A stretch of DNA of 64,000 nt, taken from positions 13,856,501 through 13,920,500 of the forward strand of contig OY987301.1 in the NCBI GenBank assembly GCA_963920635.1, given 5' to 3'. The notes beneath the pieces are model-generated. The model had not been told where the DNA came from. It searched no databases and was given only the letters and a program-made list of their open reading frames with translations. The position numbers were made by a program, and so were the translations under genes. Position 1 is the stretch's first letter; each line of letters begins with the position of its first letter. Origin of the DNA: Pseudeuparius sepicola. Its lineage: Eukaryota > Arthropoda > Insecta > Coleoptera > Anthribidae. This document shows positions 9,969-22,506 of this stretch, in pieces.

Positions 9969-12041
9969 ATGGGTGCCAAGATCCGAACGGCCCAAGAGTT
10001 GAATCGTGCAAGACCAGAACCACGAATGGCTCAATGGGAAATGCGACTAAATCGGAAAATCGAGAGTCTCCGTAAAGACATAGGACAAGTGACGGAATAT
10101 ATCAGAGGAGTTAGAACTAGAAGGATCCAGAGGGCGGTGCAGCCAATAATGAGCCGCACCCAAATGCATTCTCGGCATGACCCCGCGAACATCACTGCTC
10201 AACAATGTCTTGACACATTAAAACAAAAACTTTCTGTTTTCGCAGGGCGTCTGAGGAGATACAAGGCTAGTAACAACAGGAAACGAGACAACAAACTCTT
10301 TGAACGATCAGAAAAGGGTTTCTACCGTGCTTTTAATTCTAGCGCCGATGCCACAAATGCGAGTTACCCTAGCAGAGAACAGGTCGACGGTTTCTGGAGA
10401 AATCAACTTGCCACACCAGGTCCATACAATGTCAGTGCAAGCTGGATCAGCGAAGAACGAGAGATGGGCCGGAACTATAGCCAGATGCAACACGAGCAAT
10501 TCACAACCGCTGAGGTCTCCGATGTCATCAAGAATTCCCACTACTGGAAGGCACCAGGTCCAGATCATCTCCAAAATTATTGGATTAAGAAGTTGTGGTG
10601 CACGCATGAACAAATAACTACCTTAATTAATGAAGTCTTGCTCGATCCTCTGAAAATGCCATTGTTTCTTACACAGGGTGCAACCTACCTGTTACCAAAA
10701 GACCAGCGGAATACGGATAACCCTGCCAAGTACCGCCTAATAACCTGCTTGCCTTCGCTGTACAAGATAATCACATCTTGCCTTACGCAGCGAATATATG
10801 CTCACTGCGAGCGGAACAACATCATTGCAATGCAGCAGAAGGGCTGCTCGAAGGGCGCAATGGGATGCAAAGAGCAACTCATCATAGACTCTGTCATCTG
10901 CAACCAGGCTCGAAGAGGGATTTTCCAAGAAGATTCACTCAGTCCACTGTGGTTCTGCATGGCGATGAACCCTCTATCACGTCGGTTGAACTCTACAAAA
11001 TATGGCTTCGCTATCAAAAGCAACAACGCAGAAGCGATCAAGTTGAATCACCTATTATATATGGATGATTTAAAACTGATCGCCGCAACCAAAAACCAAC
11101 TAACGCAAATGCTTAAAATTGTAGAGGAGTTCTCCAGGGACATCGGAATGCTGTTTGGACTGGACAAGTGCCGCACCCTTAATATCATCCGGGGAAAGCT
11201 CGAACAAAGCGCACACGAGATGCAGGACGGCCAGGAGATCGAAGCAATGAGCATGGGAGATACATACAAGTATCTCGGGATGAAACAAGCTCAAAGGATA
11301 GACCATCGAACAATGAAGACTGATTTAACGAATGAATTCATCAAGAGAGTAAGACAAGTAGTGCGAACTGATCTTAACAGCAGGAATTTGTTTAAGGCCC
11401 TGAACACGTATGCGTGCTCTGTACTCAGCTATTCGTTCGGAATAGTGAATTGGTCCAACACGGACATCAACAACCTGCAACGAAAAGTTAGGACACTACT
11501 GACAAAAGCTCATAAACATCATCCCCGTAGCGCCGTAGAAAGAACAACTCTGCCACGTCAACTAGGAGGAAGAGGATTGGCAGATCTCAGCAAGCAATTG
11601 GACCAACAAATATTAAATCTGCGTAATTATTTCTACAGGCAGGCCAACAGCTCCACACTACATAGGGCTATATGCGGAGCAGACGTCTCAACACCGCTAC
11701 GTCTGACGGAACACGAGCATCAAAATCACCACCGAACCGACAACGATAAACTACAGAGGTGGTTGGAGAAGCCGCTGCACGGGAGGCATCCTAATGAGGT
11801 TAACCAGGAACATGTCGACAAGTTAGCGTCGAACTATTGGCTGACCTCGGGACGAATGTTCCCCGAGACGGAAGGCTTCTTACTGGCCATACAAGATCAG
11901 GTTATACCAACTCGCAACTACCTAATTCATTGTAGGAGATGCATCGGTAGTGGATGGCAGATGCAGATACGGGTGCCCAACTTCAGAAACAATCCAGCAC
12001 ATAACAGGAGGATGTCAGATGTTCGCATCAACGGAATATAA
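9969..12041 (+). pseudogene. Reverse transcriptase ORF of R4/Dong-type LINE (defective)
   Basis: A 690-codon frame. Visible RT landmarks in order: KAPGPD (residues about 197-202), TYLLPK (about 239), NPAKYRLITCLPSLYKIITS (about 251-270), QQKGCSKG..GCKEQLIID (about 290-310), then QARRGIFQEDSLSPLWFC (about 313-330) and the catalytic YMDD box (about 363-366). The whole motif-A segment, which should carry the first catalytic aspartate between IIDSVICNQA and GIFQ, is missing. The normally conserved G of GIFQGDS reads E. It therefore cannot be an active polymerase. The C-terminal end runs out of frame at a CxxC half-finger. The ATG used here is simply the first after the truncation. Confidence 0.85.
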
Positions 12042-12312
12042 GGAACGACACGATTCTGTTGCCAAGATCTTGCACCAGGAATTGGCGGAAAAACTGCTGC
12101 TTGTGCAGGCAGAGAGGGTCCCATATTAGAGCTACACACCGGAGCCTGTTCTTGAGAACAGCAACTACAAGATGTACTGGGATCGTACAGTTCTGACAGA
12201 TCAACGAGTTGCCCATAACAGACCGGACCTTATAATAGTTGATAAAATTTCTAGGAAGACAACTCTGATTGATGTGGCCATCCCGAACAACAACAACCTG
12301 CGTGTGACTTAG
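11998..12312 (+). pseudogene. Endonuclease region of the LINE, other frame
   Basis: The finger continues in the next frame (HITGGC) just before 12010, showing a frameshift near 11998. The frame then runs through KERHDSVAKILHQELAEK to an in-frame TAG at 12127. Downstream, RPDLIIVDK (12220-12246) and LIDVAIP match the R/K-PD...D signature of the restriction-like endonuclease of R2/R4-group LINEs. A second TAG lies at 12310. The endonuclease would nick target DNA for target-primed reverse transcription, but this copy cannot make it. Confidence 0.8.
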
Positions 12313-12539
12313 AAGAACGAATTAGAAGGCAATGGGAAATGGACAACGTTCAGACGATTCCAATCATCGTGTCAACAACTGGTGTCATACCAAAAAGTTT
12401 GCTGAGAAACATCAAAGAGCTGGGTCTAACTGATAATCTTTACAGGTCCATGCAGAAAGCGGTACTACTTGCGACAGCCCGAACCGCCAGGAAATTCATG
12501 GGGAATGCAGGAACGTCCAACAACATCAATGTCACCTAA
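12313..12539 (+). pseudogene. C-terminal tail of the LINE polyprotein
   Basis: A third frame carries the final segment, with IPIIVSTTGVIPKSLLRNIK and a leucine/arginine-rich helix to the stop at 12539. Such a tail follows the endonuclease in this LINE group. A further small indel separates it from the RPD block. About 115 bp of 3' UTR follow before the (TAA)n tract. Confidence 0.75.
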
Positions 12540-12655
12540 GGCCCCATAACATGGCAAGGGTCTCGTCCGAGCCAGATCCTTATGGTATCCGGGATACCCG
12601 GGATCTGAGTGAATGTTCCCCGTAGAGGGAGTGCGAATGCCTTTTGGCTAAGTCG

Positions 12656-12675
12656 ATAATAATAATAATAATAAT
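12656..12675. repeat. (AAT)n at the 3' junction of the LINE
   Basis: The triplet repeat that ends the element. It is either element tail or target microsatellite, and the two cannot be told apart here. Confidence 0.9.
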
Positions 12676-12676
12676 T

Positions 12677-13290
12677 CTCACCCTCACAATACTCCAAACT
12701 AGGAGTACCCCAGAAGCAACCACATGCTTGTGCGGGGGAGGGGGGCAATTACTATTATTTTGTCTTCGTTGCCATTTGCGGCTAGGGCCGACTTTTCATC
12801 GACTACATCTCATTTCAAAATTATAAAACTTTCACGGCATATTCTCAATTCAAGACTGGTCACACTTTGAAATGCCCATAACTTCAAGAATAATATTTAA
12901 CATCTAAATTTGAGAATAACATTACGTTCAAATATCACTATACTAATAATAATAAATACTTATACGTTATGTTCCAGTTTCAATATTTTCATTATTTTGT
13001 GAGATAGTAAGTTCTTTATTTGAATTCTAAAAATTACATATTGTTTGTTATTCTTTTCGGGTGCCCGTATTTAAATACACATAAGTTAGGTTTATATCAT
13101 CCTTACTCTAATTCCTAATATGATTTCTTATTTCACTTCTATATGTATAGGTAACACATAAGTAGGTACAGGGTGTCCACGAAATATTTGACCCCCCCCA
13201 CTAACTTTTTTATTTTTTGAGCTAGAAACACGAATAAAAAAGCATTTTGTAGAGAATTTTATTAATTTTTTTGCGGTTTTATTGCATTTT
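12677..13290. other. AT-rich DNA with one MITE-type tip
   Basis: A TACAGGGTGTCC tip begins at 13167 and is followed by a C-run. No matching opposite end found. Confidence 0.4.
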
Positions 13291-13356
13291 ATATAGGGTG
13301 TTTAGAAAAAGAGTGCCAAACTAAACTTATGTTTTTTTAAATGAAACACCCTATAT
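13291..13356. repeat. 66-bp mini-foldback
   Basis: Perfect 13-bp inverted ends: ATATAGGGTGTTT at 13291-13303 and its complement at 13344-13356, around a 40-bp centre. The tips resemble the TACAGGGTGT tips seen at several other sites in the window. Confidence 0.7.
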
Positions 13357-13359
13357 ATT

Positions 13360-15120
13360 TTTGCATTTTTGAAATTTGCTCATCAAGGCAATTAAAATGA
13401 TATTAAACTTTGTGGCATTATCTTTTTCCGTTTTTGAAAAATTCCGTTTTCAACTTTTATACTAAATTTATTTAACTCGAATTTGTGGATCTCGTGATAA
13501 AGATAGATGATCGATGTAATAACAAAAAATATTTGTTTCAAACAAGAGAGTAATATAGTGAAACTCCAAAATGTTTAGGAGCCTTTTCAAATTTTACTGA
13601 TTATATTCTCGAAATAAAAAATTTCAGGAATTTTTTTTTATTTTTTTATTAGCTTCTTATGTTACACACTGAATTTGTTCTTAAGGTAATATTTATTATG
13701 ATGTATTGCCTTATATTTTTAAAATAAAATTTAACGTACGTAAAAACTCTTTATTAATAGTCCAGGATACCAGCAAAATTTGCAAATTTCGGTTGCTGTA
13801 TTAAACACTGTGAGAATATTAAAATATTTGTTTTAATTTTGTTTAATAATAAATCATTGCCTACACATTTTAGGATCCGATGTTTTAAAAAAACTATCAA
13901 AATTATAACAGAAAAAAGCTTGGATGTTATTTTCTGCTATTATTTTGATATATTTTTTAATATTAATTTCAAAAATGTACAGTCAATAATTAATTAATTA
14001 TCAAATAAAATGACAAACATTTCAATATTCTCATAGTTTTTAATGCAGCAGCTGAAATTTGCAAATTTTTCGTGTAGCCTGGACAATGCCTCAAGTTGGA
14101 GGATTCTACGTATATTATAATAGGCTTCAACTTGAAAGTACAATATTCTCAAAGTGAAGCTATTATAGACTACTTGGAACAAAATGCCTTATAATATTTA
14201 ATAGAACTCTAAAAATCAGGTATATCAAATATTTAAAAAGTTACATAATATCCAATTAAAATTTGACATCTATTATTTTTTATTACAATAATTTTATGGT
14301 AGAAAATATATGATTTTGTTGGAAACTACAAATGTACTTATTTCGCTGTAAAATTAAGATATTTATGCTCATACGGGAAATTAAGTAACACTCATGTTGA
14401 AATGATATGTCGTATAGGTATATCTTTTTCGAATACACTTTTCTTTGTGTGTATAGGCGCGCTAGTCGAAGATGGTAGATATATGTATGTTACTGGTATT
14501 CTTATTAGCTTCTGAAGAAATGTTAGTTCTTATCTTTTTTTACACAACTGGCACGTAATTCCTTCGCCATTGTCAATATTTGTCTCCCTACTTTTAGGCT
14601 TAGTAGAGAATTAGAGAAGAACCATTCCCACACTGTATAAAAAAATATATGGGACTATTATTACCTATACGGAAGCTGGATATACCTATCTGGTATCTAT
14701 AAAGATAAAACAGTGCCTTTACCCCTTCCTCAAAATTCTTATTCTTATCCAGCATGGATGCTTATGCTTAGCCTTTAGTGCTTTTGCAAACCCTCTGGCG
14801 ATTTTAAACTCTTAAAAGAATATTGTGATGAGTCGGCAGGCGTCTTTTGAACGCTCGTTTTATAATCTAGTTTGAGCTTGAGCCAAGAACCAATAAACGT
14901 GAGGACATAAATTCAAACAAACGAGGATGCAGTGGAGCAGAGAGCAAGGAAGTTTTTTAAAATATGTAAAAAATTTAATAATGTACCATCAATATCTTTC
15001 ACAAAATAAATGTCATCTAGGTCTCCTGTCTTATAGGATATCTATTCTGAAATTTGTTACAAGCAGATAATTGTATAGATATTATTGCAATTTATCGCTT
15101 AAAGCAAATATACAATTTGT
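13360..15120. other. Unannotated AT-rich DNA
   Basis: Long A/T runs and scattered short frames. No repeat structure or homology that I can support. Confidence 0.4.
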
Positions 15121-15124
15121 GTTT

Positions 15125-15560
15125 TATTTCCCGCAATCCAGATTGACTTCAAGCAGAGCAAAAGCCCGCAATTACCTCAATTTCGCGTATGGACTGAAAG
15201 TAATTACAAACGCCTTTCCTCGAAAGGCCGCCTCGATTCCTCATTATAATATTTACCGGCGAATCGTTAGCATCCCGTTGGAAATACAAATTGTTTAATA
15301 CATAAATAATGAGTTGGATTAAGACGTCATAATATGTTGCTTATTGGTGGCATGCACGGGGCCTGCGCTCGGCCCAGCTCAAGCTCCCAGATGGATTAAG
15401 TCATTACGAAATTACTTCAGCTATAAAACTGAAAAATAATCACCAACCGTTTGGGCGATAATTTATTTTGTGCACGACCTAAAATGTCGGCTATTTTGTG
15501 GCTTTGCCCAGTCAACGCGCAATTTGACATTGCATTGCGCACTAGTGGAATTTGAATTTG
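15125..15560. promoter_or_regulatory. Putative conserved regulatory DNA
   Basis: Balanced-composition, repeat-free DNA in an AT-rich neighbourhood. It has clustered homeodomain-like words: AATTAC and TAATTAC near 15170 and 15200, an Otx/Bicoid-type GGATTAAG near 15394, and ATAATTTATT near 15460. There is no ORF with a recognisable domain. The texture resembles insect developmental enhancers. This is inference from composition and words only. Confidence 0.3.
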
Positions 15561-16932
15561 AAACTATTGTACACTGTTGCGTTAAATAGCAAAACCAATG
15601 TAGGCATAAGCATTTTTAAATTTAATTTTTTTAGCCATTCACTGTTCCGATTGCAATCAAGTCAACTGCGCGAGCTGCGTTGGTTAGTTTTAAATTAAAA
15701 ATAAGTTTATGCGTCATTAATGTGAGCAATGCGTGAAGTATTATCGAATAAAATAAAGATCTTCATTGTTCATTGACCAAAAAGATGCCTCTCGTGATAG
15801 AACAACTTTCGGTTTTGGCAAGGTCAGATCCGCTGTCGACATCTATTTCCTTTCAATTGATGTATACAGGTGCAGCGTGCAGCCTAAAAAAATATCGGGA
15901 AGTCTCATTGTAACTTGTTCTTCGCATTAGGTTACACTGAAAAACACTGAACATAGATTACAACAAAAAGTTTCCAAACTTAATTCCTGATTATCTTTCA
16001 AAATCAGGCCTCTAAGTATAGCGCAACATTTGGTTGATCGTAAAAATTGCAGCTGAATAATACCTTCTGGAGGTCATAGTATACTTTATTCAACAATCAC
16101 TGAAAGACTTCTGTGGAAGAACCCTGAAAAAAGAAATAAAAAAGAAGATTTAAAGTTACAGCCTAAATAGAGTTGAGCTCAACGGATTCTTCTCAAAATT
16201 GAAATTTTCTTATATGATACGAACAATGTAGGTATAGGTATAGCACACAGCACTGGCGTCTACATCAGAGAAATAGAGGGAGGGCGAACGCGTTTCGACC
16301 TTCGACCTACTGTGCATCCAATTTCTTGGCAAATCAAGTGGAAGCCATATATTGCATGAAAATATTGCCAACCAAAATTTTTAAACACGTAACTCGGAAC
16401 GTCATTCCATATTTTATTTTTAGGTAATTTATTACGTTTCCAGTTTCCACGAGTTGAGTGGCATCAAAAATGGTGGCTAACGGTTGAAATTAATGTAAAA
16501 AGTTTACGTAGACGTCATAATATGTTTGGTTTCGACCAGTTTCTAGGAGATTGTGTATAATTTCCTGGTAAAAGACTTTTTAAAAAGAGGACGTGCCTAT
16601 AATTTGTTAACTCTCGTTTGCATCTGTTGCTGGTTCATCGGAGATATGCTAAGAAAGAAGGTCAATCGACGAAGGCCAATAATTGAACAAATTATGTAAA
16701 TATCAGAATTTCGAACTTTGCCAGTATATTAATAATAAGTATCGTAAATGGACAGAAATGTTTACATATATCTACAGCTCGATTAAGTTAGGTCAACAGT
16801 ATTGCTGTTGGTATTGACTCAACACCTACAACTGTCAACCTGAAAGTCTGATTTGTAAAGTGTTCATGTTCGATGACAGTTTCCTTTAAATACTCCTACA
16901 AGAAAAGTAGTTGCGCGCCATGTCTGGACATC
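15561..16932. other. Unannotated DNA
   Basis: AT-rich with no supported gene or repeat. Confidence 0.4.
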
Positions 16933-16940
16933 GCTGAGGC

Positions 16941-17616
16941 CTCAGACTAATGAATAAAGGGGACACCGCATTATAGGTCGTTATACAGATATAAACAGTA
17001 AGCTGAATCCTCTCACTTTATGAAAGAGATAAATGTATTTACAAACACTACCTATGGAACGAAATATTCTCTTTAGAGGAAAGACACTTGCACTTTATGC
17101 ACCTTTTTACCATTTTTTAATATTTTAAACTTGGAACCGCACGAAAAACTCGATTTTAGCGTTTGTTCTCTAAGCAAATACCGAAGCACACACCAAAACA
17201 AACAAAATGGAAAACAAACAAGTTGAGCAAGCGCTAACTTTGGTCCCTGTCAAACTGCCGCAACGTTGCCGATTAGTGCGGAGAATAATGGGTGTTCTCT
17301 ACTATAACCATTTTGTCAATAATAAAAAATAAAACACCTAAATAATCTTTCTTGAACACGAAAAGGTTGTTTCACTTTACTGTTCCGTCTGAATTTTATA
17401 AGTGGGGGCAATTTTACGTTCAATGCATCTACTAAAGAAATTGCCTATTTTATTTATGATATTCCTAGTTATTGTTACTCTTAAATGTGACAACATGTTT
17501 GGGGCAGGTCAGTAAAGGACCAATATTTGTAAACATGGGGATAGTAATAAATAACTCCTGTCAACAATTCACTTAAATTTGTAAACAAATTCGTCCCCTT
17601 TATTCATTAGTCTGAG
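16941..17616. mobile_element. 676-bp MITE with 8-bp target duplication (hAT-like)
   Basis: Terminal inverted repeats CTCAGACTAATGAATAAAGG (continuing GGAC) at 16941 and its complement ending at 17616. Perfect 8-bp direct repeats GCTGAGGC lie at 16933-16940 and 17617-17624. The 8-bp duplication points to the hAT superfamily; tip bases alone would not decide it. No coding capacity. It is unrelated in sequence to the other two hAT families in this window. Confidence 0.85.
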
Positions 17617-17884
17617 GCTGAGGCCAACAGATTGTATCACTTGTGCAAGAAAATTAAATTTATTAAAAAAAAGAAGTTTGAGCAACAAAAACAAGATATC
17701 GGTATTGGCATGTCAAAATCAAGAGATCACATGATAAATCAGTATAGTTGGCAACGCTGGCAATCGGCAAGTCACGGTTCCTCCCCCCTCGCCTACTATG
17801 GAAATTATAGACCACCGATAATCCCCCGTTTACAGTGTATTAAAATAAGTATCCATTTTTTTAAATTCATTAATAAACTATAAG

Positions 17885-18215
17885 TATCAATAAAGTTATC
17901 CCCGCGCACGCCACTGTCGACTCCGCGGGGTTGGTGTGGGTGGCGTGTTTGGTTGTTTTACATCGGCGCTAAATCTCCTGCCGTTACAGATATGGCGTGT
18001 GGTCGGATTCAAAACAAGTTTTAATGCATCGCGGAGCGCAATTCATAAATAAAGTAACAGCTTGTAGGTATAATGACGTCTCTCTGGAAAGACCGTCTCC
18101 AAGCGTTTCCTCCTTTCACCCGAATAGTTTTCTTTGAGGGGACGAAAATTAATTTCCCTCCGTATTTGCAGTGACGGGGCCCTACATTCTCAAATCTCAA
18201 AACAGAATGGAAGTT
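17885..18215. promoter_or_regulatory. GC-richer putative regulatory segment
   Basis: Repeat-free DNA with elevated GC and CpG, including CCCCGCG...CCGCGGGG words, a GTTTTAATGCATCGCGG stretch and ATTCATAAATAAAG. The minus-strand 65-codon frame here has no domain. Confidence 0.28.
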
Positions 18216-20430
18216 CAACCTGGAATAACACTATATTAAAGACCTGTGCATAAAGCTGTTTCAGACAATCGCCTGTCCTATACCGAAAAAAAAACGACAG
18301 GGTGGTTTGATATTAAAAACAACAAAGTTTTAAAATATTTCATATAGGTTGTTTCCTAAGTAAGTGTAGAAAATGCAGAAGATTAATCCTTGGGCTAAAA
18401 AATATTTCGACTGAGCTTAACAACTACATGTCAAATCTCTTAGTTACTGAGATTCAGGGCGTTGTAGTTCTTTTTTTAAAATTGAATATGGAGAATAAGC
18501 TGAAAATATCAATTTCTATATAAGTTTCTAACAAAGTAGGTATCGTGCTTTTATTAGTTATTTATTGGGGTTTATCTTTTGGTCTTACTGGGTTATAATT
18601 TTAGTGAATATTTTCATTCTGTAATAAAGAGGTAGTTGTTTCATAACGATAAAATAAACCGTTTGTGTTGAAATTGCAAAACGTGTCCCAAAACACCTGT
18701 TAACTCCAACATTCGAAACATAAATTTTTTACCTACCACAGTCAAATGTTAGAGATCAACTGTATCATTTAAACTGATAAAACAATCTCTACGAACAATG
18801 TACCTACCGAACATTATTCATTTTCAATTCAATCCATTCCAAACCAATGGTGTTTTAACCAATGTATGTATTTGGCATTTTTAACCTCAAAAAAGTTACG
18901 AGTAAAAACACGATCCAAAAACAGCGCATGCGCGATACGTTGCAATTAACATTTTCATTAACTTTTTTTAACTTTTCAATAACTCCATCTCCAAAAACAC
19001 AGCAGTGCCAAATTTCAGTTCAGCAGCTTGATTATTTTAGGAGATGTAGTCATAATTCAATTTCAAAAGAAAACCACAACGCTCTGTATCGCACTAACTA
19101 CTGAGATTTGACCCGTAGTTGTTAAGCTCAATCAAAATATTTTGGCTCAATTATTAACCTCCTGCATTTTCTACACGTACAATAAAAACATGCAAATGAA
19201 ATTAATATTTTTTCTTTCTATAATGGACTTTTGATTTGATTAGGTACTTTAAACGATTTTTTCTGTTGTAAATCTTGCATACATAACAAAATACTCTTCC
19301 AAAATATGAGATACATTATCTAGAATATTCTCGCTTCTTCAACTGGTTGAAGTAATTCTAAAATACTTCTGCAATTTACGTAATGGTCTGTGCATACGAT
19401 TTTATTCATTCGAACGTCGAAATACTGGCTGCAAAGACAATTCGTTACCGTAAAAAGAACATAAATCGTAATAAAGCTGAATATTAAAAAACTATTTATA
19501 TTTAAAATATGGTACATTTTACATCGCAAATAACAAGAAATTAAGACAATATGCTCGGATTTTTAATAATAGTGTTGGTCCAGCTGTTTTATACTCAACA
19601 ATCTACGTTAATCTACAAACCTCAAACAAAGGTTTATTATATTAGTTTAAAAAGTTTCGTTTTCAGAAAAAAAGGTGACTTTATTTGTTTTTCTAATGCA
19701 GTGTGACTAAATTGAACTGGGGAAAAATATGAGAGATATCAGATATCTCATTAAATCCGCAAGACCACTAGCCATTTACGCAGTCACCTCCAATTAGAAG
19801 GTACCATTTATTTGCTGGCATCTTCAATTTTTTTATAATTTTTAAGTCTTCAATGCTTTCGACCTTAGGGACATATACAGCGATGACTCCAATATCGATT
19901 AATTTCACTATTTACACTAAAATGCAATAATTATTGAGATGCGTGTGAAGGACGATAAAACATGGCAAAAATTATGATAATGTCCGTCTTGCATATCCTA
20001 GATTGCGCAAACAAATAAAAAATTTAACTATGCTTTAACCTCCCCGTTGGGGATACTCTAAGACGATAGTGACAAAATGTTTACTTTATACAAGAACCGA
20101 AGGATGAGATTGTTGTTGAAATTAAATTGATTGTACCTAATGAGCAAACATGCAAATTTTATGGCATATTAATGACTAGATTTAAAAATATAACGTTTTG
20201 TATTATCCGCGGTTCAAATAAGCTTTTTAGATTATAACGGATGATCGACTTATCGAGTTTAGATAAAATGGAAAGTAAAATTGTCATGGGCTGTTGGTGA
20301 TACCTGTGGAAAATCTAAAGCGAAGTTGCAAGTTGCCACATAAATATGAAAGTTATCTCTCCTATTATAGAAAGATAATAACCACTGATTTCTGATCTGT
20401 TGTTACAAGCTTTTATTTAACTTGTCCTGT
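18216..20430. other. Unannotated AT-rich DNA
   Basis: Several short frames of 60-80 codons with no homology. Nothing else supported. Confidence 0.4.
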
Positions 20431-20433
20431 TAG

Positions 20434-20588
20434 TATATGTATGTATGTATGTATGTATGTATCTATGTATGTATGTATGTATGTATGTATGTATGTATGT
20501 ATGTATGTATGTAGGTATGTATGTATGTATGTATGTATGTATGTATGTATGTATGTATGTATGTATGTATGTATATGTATGTATGTGT
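20434..20588. repeat. (TATG)n microsatellite
   Basis: About 38 nearly uninterrupted ATGT units. The threonine/tyrosine/isoleucine/histidine-repeat frames read on the minus strand are artefacts of it. Confidence 0.97.
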
Positions 20589-20689
20589 GGGTCGAATCTG
20601 GCAAGCTGAATTAGAACCACTTCTTGACATCCGACTGAGCTGAAATTTTGCCTACCTACACCTTTAGTTATTGATATCACACTAAATTT

Positions 20690-20960
20690 AACCCCCTTAA
20701 TATGGGTACCAAATGAAAGGTCTTGCAGAGTAAAAAAACGATAAAGTTAGTCGCATCACACTAAATTTAATATGGCGGCTGCCCGAAGATGGTGGATTAC
20801 CTATTTCTGCACAACCTGCTTGCCATGGGTATCAAATGAAAGGGTTTGACGAGTTCAAAATAATAAGGTAAGTGACGTCGTCATTCTAAATTCAATATAG
20901 CGGATGCCCCAAGATGGCGGACTAAATTTTTTTACCATCCTCCTGATATGGGAATCCAAT
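20690..20960. repeat. Tandem units of about 125 bp, array 1
   Basis: Two and a half imperfect units, each with an ATGGGTA.CAAATGAAAGG core, then a CACACTAAATT.AATATGGC block and a CAAGATGG.GGA block. The same family forms a second array at 27248-27545. The sequence is non-coding. Confidence 0.75.
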
Positions 20961-21016
20961 AGGTATTAAAAAGCACAAAAAAAAATAAAATGCAAAAAAA
21001 AAACTTTTTAGAAACA

Positions 21017-21470
21017 AGCTTTTATTTAAGCCATGTACTAAAACGAATCAAATAAAAAAAATAAAAGATAAAAAACCTTTTTAAAAACAAGCTTTTTAAG
21101 CCATGTATTAAAACGAATAAAATAAGTCTAGGTTTTCGTTAAGATAATTCAATGCCAAATTGCGACAAGTTTTTGTAAATCAAAAAGCTTGTCGCGCGAA
21201 TTGTAAAGAAAATACATACTTTGGCAAGTAAGTACTTGATTATCAACCAATAAATGTCAAATAAAATTAATTGGTACCTACTTTTATGAACATTCCGCGC
21301 GACAAGCTTTTTGATTTACAAAAACTTGTCGCATTTGGCATTGAATTATCTTAACGAAAACCTAGACTTATTTTACTCGTTTTAATACAAGGCTTAAAAA
21401 GCTCGCTTTTAAAAAGGTTTTTTATCTTTTTTTATTTTATTCGTTTTAGTACATGGCTTAAATAAAAGCG
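21017..21470. mobile_element. Foldback element, arms about 175 bp
   Basis: The left arm (from 21017, TTTATTTAAGCCATGTACT) and right arm (to 21470) are near-perfect reverse complements, including CGACAAGTTTTTGTAAATC near 21158 and its complement near 21307. The arms surround a spacer of about 100 bp. The outermost sequence reads TTAAAAAGCAC on the left and the complement of TTAAAAGGCAC on the right, so a TTAA target is possible but uncertain. Non-coding. Confidence 0.75.
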
Positions 21471-21479
21471 TTGGGTGCC

Positions 21480-22350
21480 TTTTAAATTCCTATTTTGCTC
21501 AATTTTGACATCCTGCAGAATGGAACTCCCTGTATATTTCTTATTTAAATTTGTTATATAAGGGTTCTGGGATGTTCTGATTAACGCTGTGGGGTCAGAT
21601 TTTAAATAAAAAAATCGTTAAATGGTTTTCGTGAAAATCGTGGGTATAAAAAATCGCTGCCGGCCCTGGTTTTGCATTTTGAAAATGGCAGGAAGTTCAT
21701 GAGAAGCGGTTTCTGAAGGCCTTTCAAACAAACAAAAGTTTAGGCGATTATCTCCAAAAATGAAGATTTTACGGATTTGTACAGTTTTAAAGTAGGACAC
21801 CCTGTATATACAGGATGATTTTTTTAGGTCTACCACCGCGATTTTCTCGCTCATTTTGTGACCTACAAAAAAAACGTAAGAAACGAAAATGTTACTATTT
21901 TGGACAGCTAAGTGATGCTGCAAAAGAAATCGGCATCCATGGCCAACTTGTCGCTCATTATTAAAAAAACCTCAAATTGAGCAAAACTATTAATGGCCGT
22001 GGAATGTTTATTTTAAGAGACAGAGGAAAACTTTCATATTGATAATTAATGGCACTTAGAAGCTGAGAAGCAGGTGCTCAGATAGTTTCAGTAAATTACA
22101 CAGGGTCTTCGGCTCCCTTGAGGCTATGAATTTTTTTTTGTTTATTTCAAACTGACGTGCATTTTACCTACAACTACAATAACCTATTTAGAGGTCAAAT
22201 TTAAATGAATGCTTTATGTTAATTTGTATTTTATTTTCAATTATTTATTTCTCAAAATTCCGAATTTTATAACTTAAGTTATAAAATTATAAATTGCATA
22301 AATAATCGGTGAAAAAGTCTAATTCTCCATGGGTATATCAACCGATTGAT
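21480..22350. other. AT-rich DNA with MITE-like tips
   Basis: CCCTGTATAT near 21527 and CACCCTGTATATACAGG near 21790 look like remnants of mariner-type MITE ends. No complete element is delimited and no genes are seen. Confidence 0.35.
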
Positions 22351-22440
22351 TACGTAACCAGTTCAGTTACAGTAGTAACTTTACGTAACTAGTTACGTAA
22401 AATTTCACTTTACACAACTAGTTACGTAAAACTGGACGTA
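22351..22440. repeat. Imperfect ACGTAACTAGTT repeat with 20-bp palindrome
   Basis: Three to four loosely spaced copies of TTACGTAAC(T/C)AGTT, one forming a perfect 20-bp palindrome TTACGTAACTAGTTACGTAA at 22381-22400. Confidence 0.8.
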
Positions 22441-22506
22441 TCATCGCTTGCTCAAGTTTTGAAAGATGTCACATTATAATATGTCAAAATTAGGAATTTT
22501 GTACAA

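Larger units (their letters stand above)
9945..12655 (+). mobile_element. 5'-truncated R4/Dong-type non-LTR retrotransposon
   Basis: The element encodes a reverse transcriptase followed by a CCHC-like finger and a restriction-like endonuclease (RPD motif) in C-terminal position, the layout of R2/R4/Dong-group LINEs. It lies exactly between (AAT)n tracts at 9924-9944 and 12656-12675; Dong-type elements are known to target TAA repeats. The ORF is open through the microsatellite junction without a natural start, which indicates 5' truncation. The length of about 2.7 kb is shorter than full elements of this group. It is defective: there is an RT core deletion, at least two frameshifts and two in-frame stops. 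Confidence 0.85.

Noticed and set aside
20413..20680. Thr/Tyr/Ile/His-repeat proteins on the minus strand
   Set aside because: Direct translations of the (TATG)n microsatellite.
20413..20700. Microsatellite as a target of the adjacent 125-bp repeats
   Set aside because: The second array (27248) has no TATG tract, so the association looks incidental.
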